Positions 12,243-22,320 of a stretch of DNA of 64,000 bases are shown one piece after another. Source of the DNA: Megalopta genalis (lineage: Eukaryota; Arthropoda; Insecta; Hymenoptera; Halictidae). The notes beneath the pieces were generated by a model. That model was not told where the DNA came from, searched no databases, and worked only from the letters and a program-made list of their open reading frames with translations. The stretch lies in NCBI RefSeq assembly GCF_051020955.1, contig NC_135013.1:32506802-32570801 (forward strand), in the 5' to 3' direction. The translations under genes and the position numbers were made by a program. The first letter of the stretch is position 1; every line of letters begins with the position of its first letter.

Positions 12243-13137
12243 AGCGCAAGACGAATGTACCTGGTACGGAACACCGTTCAATCGTGAGCCCTTCTTGAAA
12301 CAGTAGCGCAAAAAGTACAATGAAAAATGGATGGAGCAGGCAAAAGTGTATGTAAAAATTCTAATTATATTTTCGAACATTGTTTCTTGCAAATTCACTC
12401 ACAAAAGTACCGTTGTGCAACGATCAGCCGTAAAAAGAAGCTCGTCGAATAAAATGTACCTGTTATGGAACACCGTTCAATCGAGAGCCCTTCTTGAAAA
12501 AGTAGCGCAAAAAATACAATCAAAAAGGGATGGAGCAGGCAAAAGTGTATGTAAAAATTCCAACTATAATTTCGAACATTGTTTCTTGCAAATTCATTCA
12601 CAAAAATACCGTTGTGCAACGATCAGCTGTAAAAAGAAGCACATTCGAATAAAATGTACCTGTTATGGAACACCGTCGAATCGTGAGCCCTTCTTGAAAC
12701 AGTGGCCCAAAAAATACAACGAAAAATAGAAGGAGCATACGAAAATACATATAAAAATTCTAATTATATTTTCGAACATCGTTCCTTCTAAATTCACTCA
12801 CAAAAATACCGTTGTGCAACGATCAGCTGTAAAAAGAAGCTCATCGAATAAAATGTACCTGTTATGGAACACCGTCGAATCGTGAGCCCTTCTTGAAACA
12901 GTGGCCCAAAAAATACAACGAAAAATAGAAGGAGCATACGAAAATACATATAAAAATTCTAATTATATTTTCGAACATCGTTCCTTCTAAATTCACTCAC
13001 AAAAATACCGTTGTGCAACGATCAGCTGTAAAAAGAAGCTCATCGAATAAAATGTACCTGTTATGGAACACCGTCGAATCGTGAGCCCTTCTTGAAACAG
13101 TGGCACAAAAAATACAACAAAAAACAGAAGAGCATAG
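12243..13137 (+). repeat. Family F tandem array, 199-bp unit
   Basis: Five head-to-tail copies. The marker ACCTGTTATGGAACACCG (first copy ACCTGGTACGG) occurs at 12259, 12458, 12658, 12857 and 13056, a period of 199-200 bp. Units three and four are nearly identical and unit one is the most diverged. The fifth is truncated after GGAGCATA and followed by CAAGCAAGAACGCACCG, which is also the right flank of the monomer at 8944-9211. The frames 12331-12729 (+), 12395-12619 (-) and 12993-13193 (-) are readings through the repeat. Confidence 0.9.
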
Positions 13138-13711
13138 GAGTTTCTAAGCAAGAACGCACCGTTCCAAATCGCGCGTACTTCAACGTTGTTCATTTTTCTC
13201 GATTTTCACGGAGACACGCGGCGAGAAAACGGCGTTGCATAATAGGTGCTTTCAGCATAGCTCGAAGTTACAAAGCGAAGCTAGCTCACGAGTATACGCA
13301 GGTGAACGGGAACGGGAACAAAAATTTCCGCGGCAATGACTGAGAGAATTATGCACGGGTGCGAGGGGGGTTATTGCGAGTGAAAAAGGTCGATTCGCGA
13401 TTTCACAACGTCTGTTAAATATAAGGCGAGATGAGATGGACATTTAAATTGCATGCCGCCCGGTTGATTATTAATATTTCTCGCTCCGTTCGTCTGTGTT
13501 CCTCTTCGAGGATCGCCCGAAGTCGCAGCCGGGAATTAGCATAAAATACCCGGAATAATGGCACATTTAATATACATTGTATGGAATATTATTACGCGTG
13601 GCAACCCGGTTGCTTATCAACCCTTCGCGCTCGACGTAAAACCGTGAATCTAAAATCATTTTTCCTGCTCCGCGGTGCTTCTCTACGAGAAAGCGCATAA
13701 TTTCATACATA
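13138..13711. other. Non-coding unique sequence
   Basis: Nothing supported. The family F right flank occupies the first about 60 bp. Confidence 0.5.
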
Positions 13712-13840
13712 TTAACCAGTTAGCTGCGTCTGACGAGTATAATCGTCGTGGAGAAGTGGCATTATTTCGTGTCTCGACGAGTATAGTCATCGTGCGTGAA
13801 AAGTAGCGACCATTGATTGACCATTTGAACTGTATTTCTT
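13712..13840 (+). mobile_element. Family E element relic
   Basis: Begins TTAACCAGTTAGCTGCGTC, then the imperfect palindrome GACGAGTATAATCGTC. GGAGAAGTGGCA.TATTTCGTGT and a second palindrome GACGAGTATAGTCATC follow. It matches 43843-44200 without the MITE-A insertion carried there, and so documents the empty site. The TTAA start suggests piggyBac-type ends; no right end was identified. Confidence 0.6.
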
Positions 13841-14042
13841 GGGTGTTGGAAGGCAGCAAACTAACTGTAGCATCGTGCTTATTTAACTAAGAATTAAGTA
13901 CGAAAATTCTTGGATGACATATCTTAATTTTAGGAATTCATATTACCTAATAGGAACTTTGTTTAGAAATAGTATTCTATATAATAGAAATTTTAGGAAT
14001 TCATATATTATTAATTAGGAATTCATATTATATTATAAAGGG

Positions 14043-14719
14043 TTAACCCTTTGCACTCGACTGGTGACTCTGAGGCACCGCTAAAATCGTTACACCACGT
14101 TCCAAGATAATTTTTATAATATCAAAGCTTAGGTATAAAGAATTGTTAAAAGTCTAACTGTTGCACGAGTCACAAGACGCTATTTCGTATGCATAAAATG
14201 CACTTTGCCGCTAAAATGGAGATATCATAAGTCGAAAAAGCTAATCTAAATTTACAGTTAATATGGTTTCGAGTGCAAAGGGTTAACCCTTTGGTGAATC
14301 TGAGGCACCGCTAAAATCGTTACACCACGTTCCAAGATAATTTTTATAATATCAAAGCTTAGGTATAAAGAATTGTTAAAAGCCTAACTGTTGCACGAGT
14401 CACAAGACGCTATTTCATATGCATAAAATGCACTTCGCCGCTAAAATGGAGATATCATAAGCCGAAGAAGCTAATCTAAATTTACAGTTAATATGGTTTC
14501 GAGTGCAAAGGGTTAACCCTTTGTTACACCACGTTCCAAGATAATTTTTATAATATCAAAGCTTAGGTATAAAGAATTGTTAAACGTCTAACTGTTGCAC
14601 GAGTCACAAGACGCTATTTCGTATGCATAAAATGCACTTCGCCGCTAAAATGGAGATATCATAGTCGAAAAAGCTAATCTAACTTTTCAGTTAATACGGT
14701 TCCGAGTGCAAAGGGTTAA
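14043..14719 (+). mobile_element. Family G: three tandem TTAA MITEs
   Basis: Four TTAA sites at 14043, 14283, 14513 and 14716 separate three copies of one sequence. Each left end reads TTAACCCTTTG and each right end CGAGTGCAAAGGGTTAA, so neighbours share a TTAA inside the palindrome AAAGGGTTAACCCTTT. Unit one has the full left end CCCTTTGCACTCGACTGG. Unit two lacks about 10 bp there and unit three about 40 bp. TTAA targets and CCCTTT-type inverted ends are known of piggyBac-like elements; the assignment is inference. No coding sequence. Confidence 0.8.
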
Positions 14720-15844
14720 TATCTCACATTTATCCCGTCCGCGCGCCGTTCCGCTGGATAATTTGAAGTTGCAACGGGAGACCGGCCGGTCTCGACGTGC
14801 TCGGAAGAATGGAGCCCGTGGAGGATAAAAATCTGCGCAACAATAACCCGAGAGAATTATATGCAGGGAGACGAGCAAAGCGACGAGCAAAGGGACGAGC
14901 AAAGCGAGTTTAGTGAGCTGGAAAAATGATTCCGGCGTTTATACCGCAGGAACGTGCGGAGCCGCAGACCGGCCGGGGTTCGTTCGTTTTCGGTTCCCTT
15001 TGGGCTCGCAAACGAACGCGGGGACACGCCGAGCTTGAACCGCGCCGGTTTTCGGCCCGTGGAACGTAATAAGGACAAATGGCCGGGACGAGGCTGTATA
15101 AAGAAGCCGTCGAGCTGCCGGAATAAATGGAACACACGGTTCGGAGGAGCCCGCAGAAATACGTAAGGATAACAAGGCCTCGCGTGGCGACGCGCGACAT
15201 GGACGGCCACGGAATTTACGGCGGCCGCGTTCGTTGCGCTTTTTTCCATCTTGGTCGTTCGTTTTCCCGAACGACGCTATCTCCGCGACCCGTCTCGATA
15301 AATTATAATTATCGCGAGACGGCGCGCGCCGCGATAATCGGCCGTCCGCGAACTTTAATCGCCCCAGCCGCCGCGAATCGATATACGCTCACGCACTGGA
15401 AACGAATTTTTTTACACGGCGGCAGCTCCATCCGGCGTTTTCCGCTTGTTCCGTCGCGAACGAACCGCGACGGAAAAGCTCCGTGAAAAATACGACGCGG
15501 CGATTAAATTGCAACGTCTCGTAAAAACATACAGTCACTAGCGCGCGCGCGCGCACGCACTGAAAGTTAAATTGCTTTCGCGCGGTTTCTGAAAAAAAGC
15601 GCAGACGAGCAAAAATTGAAAAATATACGATGATTAAAAATATGGCGGAAAGCACGAGCGATTTGGAGAAATTCTAGAAAGTTCGGTTCAACTCTATTTG
15701 TTCGCTTTTACGTTTTATTCTTGCATTTCAGATTATTAATCTAGTCTTGTAGAGATAATTCGAGGCGTTTAGTCCTGTTTTTAAAGAGTTCCAGAGTCTT
15801 GCTTCTCGCTGTGTATTACGATAAAAATCGCTGAACATCTGAAT
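14720..15844. other. Non-coding, CpG-rich
   Basis: Open frames on both strands (for example 14857-15249 minus and 15127-15486 plus) are Arg/Pro/Ser-rich and mutually overlapping. There is an alternating GC run at 15540-15555. No gene recognised. Confidence 0.45.
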
Positions 15845-15849
15845 AGATG

Positions 15850-16048
15850 TATAATAATTTCTCCCGGAAATGCCAAATTTCGGGTCGCTGTGAATTTCCC
15901 TGTGCCAGTCCTGCGCCTATGTAATTTACTGCTGCGTCGATGCTAAGGATCGACGGAATTGACGAATTGCCTACGAATCGTGTCACGTGGCCTCCGAATT
16001 GTCCTCGAATCGTGGCAAAAAAAAATAGAAATAAAAAAGTTAAGTCAC
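15850..16048 (+). mobile_element. Element H, short copy
   Basis: One monomer-sized version of the element whose long reverse-oriented copy is at 33280-33998. Both outer ends correspond. The start ATTTCTCCCGGAAATGCCAAAT matches the reverse of the 33,990 end. The end GGCAAAAAAAAATAGAAATA, followed by AAGTCACC, matches the reverse of the 33,282 end. Between them lie one partial 78-bp unit (GTGAATTTCCCTGTGC) and about two 32-bp units (CGAATCGTGTCACGTGGCCT). Confidence 0.65.
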
Positions 16049-16142
16049 CATTTTTATTCCAACATTACTATGTATTACTATTAAGAATTCTCGGATCTGT
16101 CGGTTTCAATTCCGACCTCCGAACATTTCTAGGAGAGATTAC

Positions 16143-16506
16143 TACAGGGTGTGCCAAAAATGTTTCGCAATCCGAAAGTAGGGGATTCCTGAGATGATTT
16201 GAAGCAACTTTTTTCTTAGCGAAAATGCAATCCGAGGCTTCGTTTACGAGTTATTAACGAAAAACCGCGACCAATCAAAGGCGAGATCATTTGACGCGAG
16301 CCGGCCGAGCCAATGAGCGGAACTGGGCTCCGTGCACTCGTTGGCTGGGCCGCCGCGCGCCAGCCGAGCTCCCCTCTTATTGGACAGTGTTTTTCGTTAA
16401 TAACTCGTAAACGAAGCCTCGGAGAAAATCCTCGCAAAGGAAAAAGTTGCTTCAAATGACCTCGTGAACCTCCCATTTCCGAATTACGAGACATTTTCGG
16501 GACACC
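16143..16506. mobile_element. MITE-B copy 2
   Basis: Starts TACAGGGTGTGCCAAAAATG and ends GACATTTTCGGGACACC; the terminal CTGTA is lost. It keeps the inner CCAAT-bearing arms. Confidence 0.8.
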
Positions 16507-16662
16507 GAAAATAGAATTAGAAAATAGAATTATTTAAAAAAAATGTAATTATAGAATTATTATTTGAAAAATAGTTAAATAATGAATTAATAAAAACAGA
16601 ATTATTATTTTATAAAAATAATAGAATTACTATTTTTAAATAATAGAATTATTTACTGTGTA
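16507..16662. repeat. AT-rich linker
   Basis: Short repeats of TAGAATTATTATTT type between MITE-B copy 2 and MITE-A copy 1. Confidence 0.7.
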
Positions 16663-16885
16663 TACAGTAAATTCTCTCTAAATGACGCTCAGATTGTCCA
16701 CAAAAATGGGCAATTTGGGAAGACGAGATACGATTGTTTGAGCCTTGCAGCTGGTTTTTATAATCGTTGACAATCGATAACCATAAAAAACGAGCCACGA
16801 GTAATCGAACAATCGTATCTGCTCTTCCAAAATTGTCCATTTTCGTGGACAATCCGAGCGTCAATTAGAGAGACGTGTTACTGTA
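16663..16885. mobile_element. MITE-A copy 1
   Basis: Palindrome running from TACAGTAAATTCTCTCTAAA to GAGAGACGTGTTACTGTA. Characteristic inner blocks are GACGCTCAGATTGTCCAC, GATACGATTGTTTGAGCCTT and their reverse complements around a short loop. The 71-residue minus frame is a reading through the palindrome, and the same frame recurs in copy 3. Confidence 0.9.
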
Positions 16886-17827
16886 TTTGGAGACACGGAA
16901 TCTTTAGAAACGTTAAGTTTCACGTCGCATAGCGTAGGCCCAACTAGGACGGCAAATTCAAAATTCAGGTTAATTTGGAGACCCGAAAATCATTTCGCGA
17001 GCAGAAGCGAAATCTCGTTGAACCGTTTCTCCAAATATCTCCGCGGAATTAATCGTTTCCACTGTATTCGTAAAATGGTCCGGAGTAGCACCGTTTCTAC
17101 TTGCTCCTCCGGGTCGTTATAAGTATCGCTTACGCAAAAATTAACACGTTCCGTGCCGAGCTTTTTTTACTCGAATCTTCACACTTTGATATTTTACTAA
17201 AACTTGATGTATTACGTGCAATTATTAATTCTCGTACACATAACAACGTAACAAAAACTTATCAACGCCCGTTCTTGCGGTGGAAATTGATTCTTCGGTT
17301 CTAAATTTCTTGTAAACAATTTGTTCAGTTCACTAAGTAAACATGCAAGCGTGTACCATCGATGGTACACGTGGCACGGAACGTGTTAACGAGCGTAGAT
17401 GTGCGAGCCGAACGAGCTGGGCGTAACCGCGGACGCAAGTAGAAAAGTCCGCCAACGGTCGGACGTCACAAGGCGTCCCGTCGTCGTTCGACGCGACGCG
17501 TGTTCGATGAACTTTACCAGTCAATAATTTCCCGGAGGCGAGCTCTCAAACGAAAAAATACTTTGGCGCGGTTCCAGCCGCGTCTACAGGGAAAATCGTA
17601 GAAACTGTACCGCGGGCTGGAATAAGTTTTCTGGTTTGAAACGCGCTCTCTCGCTGTCGGTATTCCCCGCGGACTCGATCGAACGCAATATGAATACTTC
17701 TACCGCGATTCGCGGAGGAAATAAGAGAAAATAATTGCGGCACCGGTCTCGAGGAAATAACGTGGCGCGACGGAACCCGAGGCTTCGCGATTTTGGACGG
17801 TTATGGGGAAGCGTTTCGACGAGTCGG
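16886..17827. other. Mostly unique; start is part of a duplicated block
   Basis: 16886-16947 is the inverted counterpart of 19568-19626 and of the same interval in the next tandem unit. The rest is unique apart from the 22-bp palindrome centred at 17360. No gene recognised. Confidence 0.6.
17350..17371. promoter_or_regulatory. Perfect 22-bp palindrome
   Basis: GTGTACCATCGATGGTACAC with one further matching base pair outside. It could bind a dimeric protein; no function is demonstrated. Confidence 0.3.
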
Positions 17828-18392
17828 CGAATCCTCTATAAATGTACGGATCTCAAGATTGTATAAATAAAAATAATTTTAAAAAATAATAATAATATAA
17901 AAAGAAGTAAATATCAAAAAAGAATGAATAAATAGAAATGCAAATAAAAGTTAATTATTCGACGAATCGGCAAATTCTCTATAAATGTACGGATCTCAAG
18001 ATTGTAAAAATAAAAATAAATACAAATAATAATGATAATATAAAAAGAAATAAATATCAAAAAAGGAGTAAAAAGATAGAAATGCAAATAAAAGTAAATT
18101 ATTCGACGAATCGGCGAATCCTCTATAAATGTACGGATCTCAAGATTGTATAAATAAAAATAATTTTAAAAAATAATAATAATATAAAAAGAAATAAATA
18201 TCAAAAAAGAATAAATAAATAGAAATGCAAATAAAAGTTAATTATTCGACGAGTCGGCGAATCCTCTATAAATGTACGGATCTCAAGATTGTATAAATAA
18301 AAATAAATGCAAAAAATAATAATAATATAAAAAGAAATAAATATCAAAAAAGGAGCAAAAAGATAGAAATGCAAATAAAAGTAAATTATTGT
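17828..18392 (+). repeat. Tandem repeat, about 146-bp unit
   Basis: Four copies headed CGACGAATCGGCGAATCCTC, then TATAAATGTACGGATCTC, then an A-rich tail with AATAATAATATAAAAAGAAA. Copies start near 17820, 17958, 18104 and 18249. Two tail variants (AATAAATAGAAATG and GAGTAAAAAGATAGAAATG) alternate. Confidence 0.9.
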
Positions 18393-18979
18393 TGCATCGT
18401 ATGATGCATTTGTACAACGCATCGTACAAGAACTATTTTATACCAACCGTCGCAAGCGATAACATTTTCTTTTGTGCAATTTTGATTTTGTTTACGCGTT
18501 ACGTTCTTTTCGCGCCAAAGGCTTTCTCTCGCGAATAAATGAATAAATAATTGAAAAAGGTATATATCAAAGTATAAATATTCGAGCGTTTCTAAAGCGA
18601 CTGCGATTGCGCGGACCCGAATAAAAAGTGACCGAATAAATTTCTTAATCCGAGCGTCGCAATAAAAATAGCGGAACGTTCGAATAAATATAGTCTTTTG
18701 TTATCGTTGTAAAACGAGTTAGGGTTCGATAGGTTCGATGCGAAAATTGTGTTTTCACGCTGCGTTCGCACGCGAATTATAACAATCAAGATCCGTGTAG
18801 CCGATTCTACGAGAACTTCGAGGCGACGCTTGGAACTCCCCCCCCCCTATTTTCTTTAAAATAAAGAATCGTGATACACTGGGTCGACTGTTCGAACGAG
18901 GAACGATCGCGCGACAGACGCGATTCGTTTTCTCGAGAGACATGCCAGAGGCATTTCCAGATAATTATGTAGCGGCAAG
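18393..18979. other. Non-coding unique sequence
   Basis: Includes the small palindrome TGCATCGTATGATGCA near 18395-18412 and a C-run at 18839-18847. No gene recognised. Confidence 0.5.
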
Positions 18980-18981
18980 TA

Positions 18982-19565
18982 TTGGGTTGGCAACTAAGTA
19001 ATTGCCGATTTGTTCAATGAAATAAAAAATTCTTTTTTACTCGGAATGAAGTTTAATCTGTAATGTATTTTCCATTTTGTTCGATGACCTTTTGCCATCT
19101 CTCCGACAACTTGAAAACTCCACGCTCGTAGAAAGTCTGATCCTTTTCGGCCAAAAACTGAGTTAAGCGAGTTTTTGCAGCGTGATCGTCATTAAAAGTT
19201 TTACCACGAAGGGAGTTGTCCAGGGATCGAAATAAGTGGTAATCCGATGGCGCGAGATCAGGGCTATATGGTGGGTGTAACATCGATTCCCAACCAATAT
19301 CCATGAAATTTTGCCGAGTGGACAAAGACGTGTGCGGCCTAGCATTGTCCTGCTGGAAAATGACACCTTTACGATCGACCAATTCTGGTCGCTTTTCCTT
19401 GAACGCTGCATTCAATTTGTCCAGTTGCTAACATTCACGGATAATAAAAAATAACATAATAATAATAATAATAATAATTTTATAATATAACATTTACGGA
19501 TATCGTAAAAATGGAGTGAAAGAAATCTATAACCGAAATCGGCAATTACTTAGTTGCCAACCCAA
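18982..19565 (-). mobile_element. Internally deleted mariner element
   Basis: The ends are identical 30-bp inverted repeats beginning TTGGGTTGGCAACTAAGTAA, each flanked by TA (18980-18981 and 19566-19567), the target duplication of Tc1/mariner elements. At 584 bp it is less than half the usual about 1.3 kb. The transposase is read on the minus strand. Its 5' coding half and most of the 5' leader are missing, replaced by an (AAT)n-containing junction at about 19433-19480. It cannot encode its own transposase, but with both ends intact it could in principle be mobilised in trans. Confidence 0.93.
19053..19432 (-). pseudogene. Mariner transposase, C-terminal fragment
   Basis: About 124 codons of a mariner-family DDE transposase, which cuts and rejoins DNA at TA sites. 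What remains is the C-terminal third of a protein normally near 345 residues. The second catalytic Asp is visible in FQQDNARPHTS and the third in YSPDLAPSDYHLF. They are separated by 34 residues, the DD34D spacing of true mariners. The terminal block FYERGVFKLSERWQKVIEQ is present and the frame ends in a stop at 19053. The N-terminal helix-turn-helix DNA-binding domains and the first catalytic Asp are absent. Homology begins at QLDKLNAAF, just after an in-frame TAG, so there is no genuine start codon. Non-functional. Confidence 0.93.
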
Positions 19566-19626
19566 TAGTTGGGCCTACGCTATGCGACGTGAAACTTAAC
19601 GCTTCTAAAGATTCCGTGTCTCCAAA

Positions 19627-19811
19627 TACAGTAATGTCTCTCTAATTGACGCTCGGATTGTCCACGAAGATGGACAATTTTGGAAGAGCAGATACGATTG
19701 TTCGAGTCCTCGTGGCTCGTTTTTTGTGGCTATCGATTGTCAACATCTCGTCTTCCCAAATTGTCCATTTTTGTGGACAATCTGAGCGTCGTTTAGAGAG
19801 AATTTACTGTA
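19627..19811. mobile_element. MITE-A copy 2 (loop deletion)
   Basis: Ends TACAGTAATGTCTCTC and AGAGAATTTACTGTA are intact. The right inner arm lacks the ATTATAAAAACGAGCTGC to AACAATCGTAT section seen in copy 3. Confidence 0.9.
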
Positions 19812-19886
19812 TATAAAGGGTGTCCCGAAAATGTCTCGTAATCCGAAAATGGGAGGTTCCTGAGGTCATTTGAAGCAACTTTTTCC
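19812..19886 (+). mobile_element. MITE-B, left-end stub
   Basis: AAGGGTGTCCCGAAAATGTC through TTGAAGCAACTTTTTCCTA, then an abrupt switch to mariner sequence at the duplication boundary. Confidence 0.8.
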
Positions 19887-20035
19887 TATTATAATATAAC
19901 ATTTACGGATATCATAAAAATGGTGTGAGAGAAATCTATAACCGAAATCGGCAATTACTTAGTTGCCAACCCAATAGTTGGGCCTACGCTATGCGACGTG
20001 AAACTTAACGCTTCTAAAGATTCCGTGTCTCCAAA

Positions 20036-20256
20036 TACAGTAATGTCTCTCTAATTGACGCTCGGATTGTCCACGAAGATGGACAATTTTGGAAGAGCAG
20101 ATACGATTGTTCGAGTCCTCGTGGCTCGTTTTTTATGGTTATCGATTGTCAACGATTATAAAAACGAGCTGCAAAGCTCGAACAATCGTATCTTGTCTTC
20201 CCAAATTGTCCATTTTTGTGAACAATCTGAGCGTCGTTTAGAGAGAATTTACTGTA
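20036..20256. mobile_element. MITE-A copy 3
   Basis: Full-length palindrome, nearly identical to copies 1 and 2. The 68-residue plus frame inside (20055-20261) is the same artefact as in copy 1. Confidence 0.9.
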
Positions 20257-20334
20257 TATAAAGCGTGTCCCGAAAATGTCACGTAATCCGGAAATGGGAG
20301 GTTCCTGAGGTCATTTGAAGCAACTTTTTCCTAT
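20257..20334 (+). mobile_element. MITE-B, second left-end stub
   Basis: Same breakpoint as the stub at 19812-19886, as expected for a tandem copy. Confidence 0.8.
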
Positions 20335-20424
20335 TATAATATAACATTTACGGATATCGTAAAAATGGAGTGAGAGAAATCTATAACCGAAATCGGCAAT
20401 TGCTTAGTTGCCAACCCAATAGTA

Positions 20425-21183
20425 CGATCCGCCGGAATCGCGGTGTTTACTCTTTTCGCAATTTGCGCGGAAAAACAGCGGCCGCTTTCGATGCTCTCCG
20501 CCGCGCCGGTATCCCGGCCGCTTAACTGGAGCAACGGTGCAACTTCGAACCACTTGTTTGTAGGCCGCTGTCTGACTGTACACGAACCCTAATCACTTTC
20601 GATAGCGGCCTGGCACGGCCCCCGGCTGAGTTGCGGCCGGCAGATAAGTAAAGTTTCTCTCGCGCAATTATTCATTTCTTTCGGCGACCACGCGATGCGA
20701 CGCGACGCGACAACGCGTCTCCTTGAATCGATGATCGTTATGCGGAACGTCAGTTTGCGCGTCGCGACGAACTTCGACGACGACGAAGACGACGATGAGG
20801 AGACGGCGTTGATCCGTGCTGGTCTCGTCTGGCCGACGTCGGACCCAATAATTGAACGAACTACGAGCTCCCCTTTACTTCCATTAAATTTAATGCATCC
20901 CGGAGAAATCTCGCGGCCGCGACGCTGCCCGCGCATGCGAATTAATTTGATGAAAGTTCCCCGCCTCTCGAGTATTCCGGCACGAAGAGGATCGAGTAAC
21001 GAGTGATCTTCAGACGACCGGGGCGGGGGAGGGGGACCGACGGGAATCGAAGGAATGAAACGACGGGCCGGACCTGCGAGAACGTACGCAATGATAAACA
21101 AGAGAAACGCGAGACCCGGCACTCGACGGTAATTGGACTTAGCGAAAAGATAGAAGAGTCGGGATGAGAGTCTTGTGGAATTG
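20425..21183. other. Non-coding unique sequence
   Basis: Overlapping opposite-strand frames at 20589-21122 and 20695-21006 contain a GACGACGA run read as Asp or Ser stretches. There is no recognisable domain and no splice-framed coding signal I can support. Confidence 0.45.
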
Positions 21184-21684
21184 AGAGAGAGAATGATAAA
21201 GGAGAGAGAGAGAAAGAGAGAGAGAAAGAGAGAAAGATGAATCGAAAGAGAGAGGGAGAAAGATTAAGCGGGAAAGAGAGATGAAACGGAAGAGAGAGGA
21301 AAAGAGAAAGAGAGAGACTAAGCGAGAGAGAGACTAAGCGAGAGACTAAGCGAGAGGGAAATCAAGGGAGGGAGAGAGCGCGAGAGAGACTAAGCGAGAG
21401 AGAGCGAGAGAGATTAAGCGAGAGAGAGAGCGAGAGAGAGCGAGAGAGACTAAGCGAGAGAAACTAAGCGAGAGAGAGAGCGAGAGAGAGAGAACGAGAG
21501 AGAGATGAAGCTTGAGAGAGAAAGAGCGAGAGAGAGCGAGAGAGACTAAGCGAGAGAGAGAGCGAGAGAGAGAGAACGAGAGAGAGATGAAGCTTGAGAG
21601 AGAGAGAGAGAGAGAGAGCGAGAAAGCGCGAGGGAGAGAGACGAAGCGAGAGAGATAGAGAGAGAAACATCTTTCTCTCTCTCC

Positions 21685-21723
<39 letters not shown>

Positions 21724-21812
21724 CTTTCTCTCGCGTTATCAAGTGAGAGACAGAAATAAAGATGGAGCAAGAGAGCGAGAGGGAGAGAGGGTGAGAGAGA
21801 GAGAAAAACACG
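21184..21812. repeat. GA tract with a CT inversion
   Basis: (GA)n with ACTAAGCGAGAGA and GATGAAGCTTGAGAGA modules. At 21668-21725 the strand bias flips to (CT)n after ACATCTTTCTCTC, forming a potential GA/CT hairpin. A second GA tract at 37806-37820 ends with the same ACATCTTTCTCTC motif. Confidence 0.9.
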
Positions 21813-22320
21813 TCAGTATACGCAGGCCAGTGCAATAAACGAGAACGATAGTAGGATCGCGTGACCCGTCGCGCTTCCGATGCCTCGGCCGATTAGGCCA
21901 GTCAACCTAACCCAATTAGCGAGAAACTGTTTCCCTGAATTTCTTTCTAATCCGCTCGATCCCCCATTTTCACCGTTCCCATCTAATTAAGCGGCACCGA
22001 TATGTATATTTAACGTACGTGGGCAAGTTTCTGCAATGTTTGGTAAACCTTCGGGGGTGGCTCCTACATAATTTCCGTCGCTTATCCTCGAGCCCCGATG
22101 AATTATTGAGCAGGGCCAAGCTGAATTATAGTTGGAAGTGTTCGGTTCGGAACAGGATGCTTCCGATCGAAAACCGACCGACAATATCATTTCGGAAAAT
22201 TGTAAAATCGTTCTCCGACCGGTGGCTCGAAGAAAAATCACTCCGTTTCGAAGAACATATCTTCGAGCCGATTTGAAACTATGTTCTCGCGGGAAATCTT
22301 AAAGTGTTACCCAGCTTAGA
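21813..22320. other. Non-coding unique sequence
   Basis: No supported feature. Frames at 21987-22241 and 22019-22276 overlap on opposite strands. Confidence 0.5.

Larger units (their letters stand above)
19480..20424 (+). repeat. Tandem duplication: mariner end + MITE-A + MITE-B stub
   Basis: Unit 1 (about 19480-19886) and unit 2 (about 19887-20333) each contain, in order, the last about 87 bp of the mariner (ACATTTACGGATAT to the TIR), the segment GTTGGGCCTACGCTATGCG, a MITE-A and the first about 75 bp of a MITE-B ending CAACTTTTTCCTA. A third unit stops right after the mariner end (20334-20424). Unit 1 is about 40 bp shorter because its MITE-A lost part of the loop. Confidence 0.9.

Noticed and set aside
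12331..13193. Cys/Lys-rich frames resembling a small repeated protein
   Set aside because: They follow the 199-bp F repeat, and the 199-200-bp period shifts phase between units.
16649..20261. Two similar about-70-residue frames (16649-16864 minus, 20055-20261 plus)
   Set aside because: Both are readings of MITE-A palindromes; the similarity is DNA-level repeat identity.
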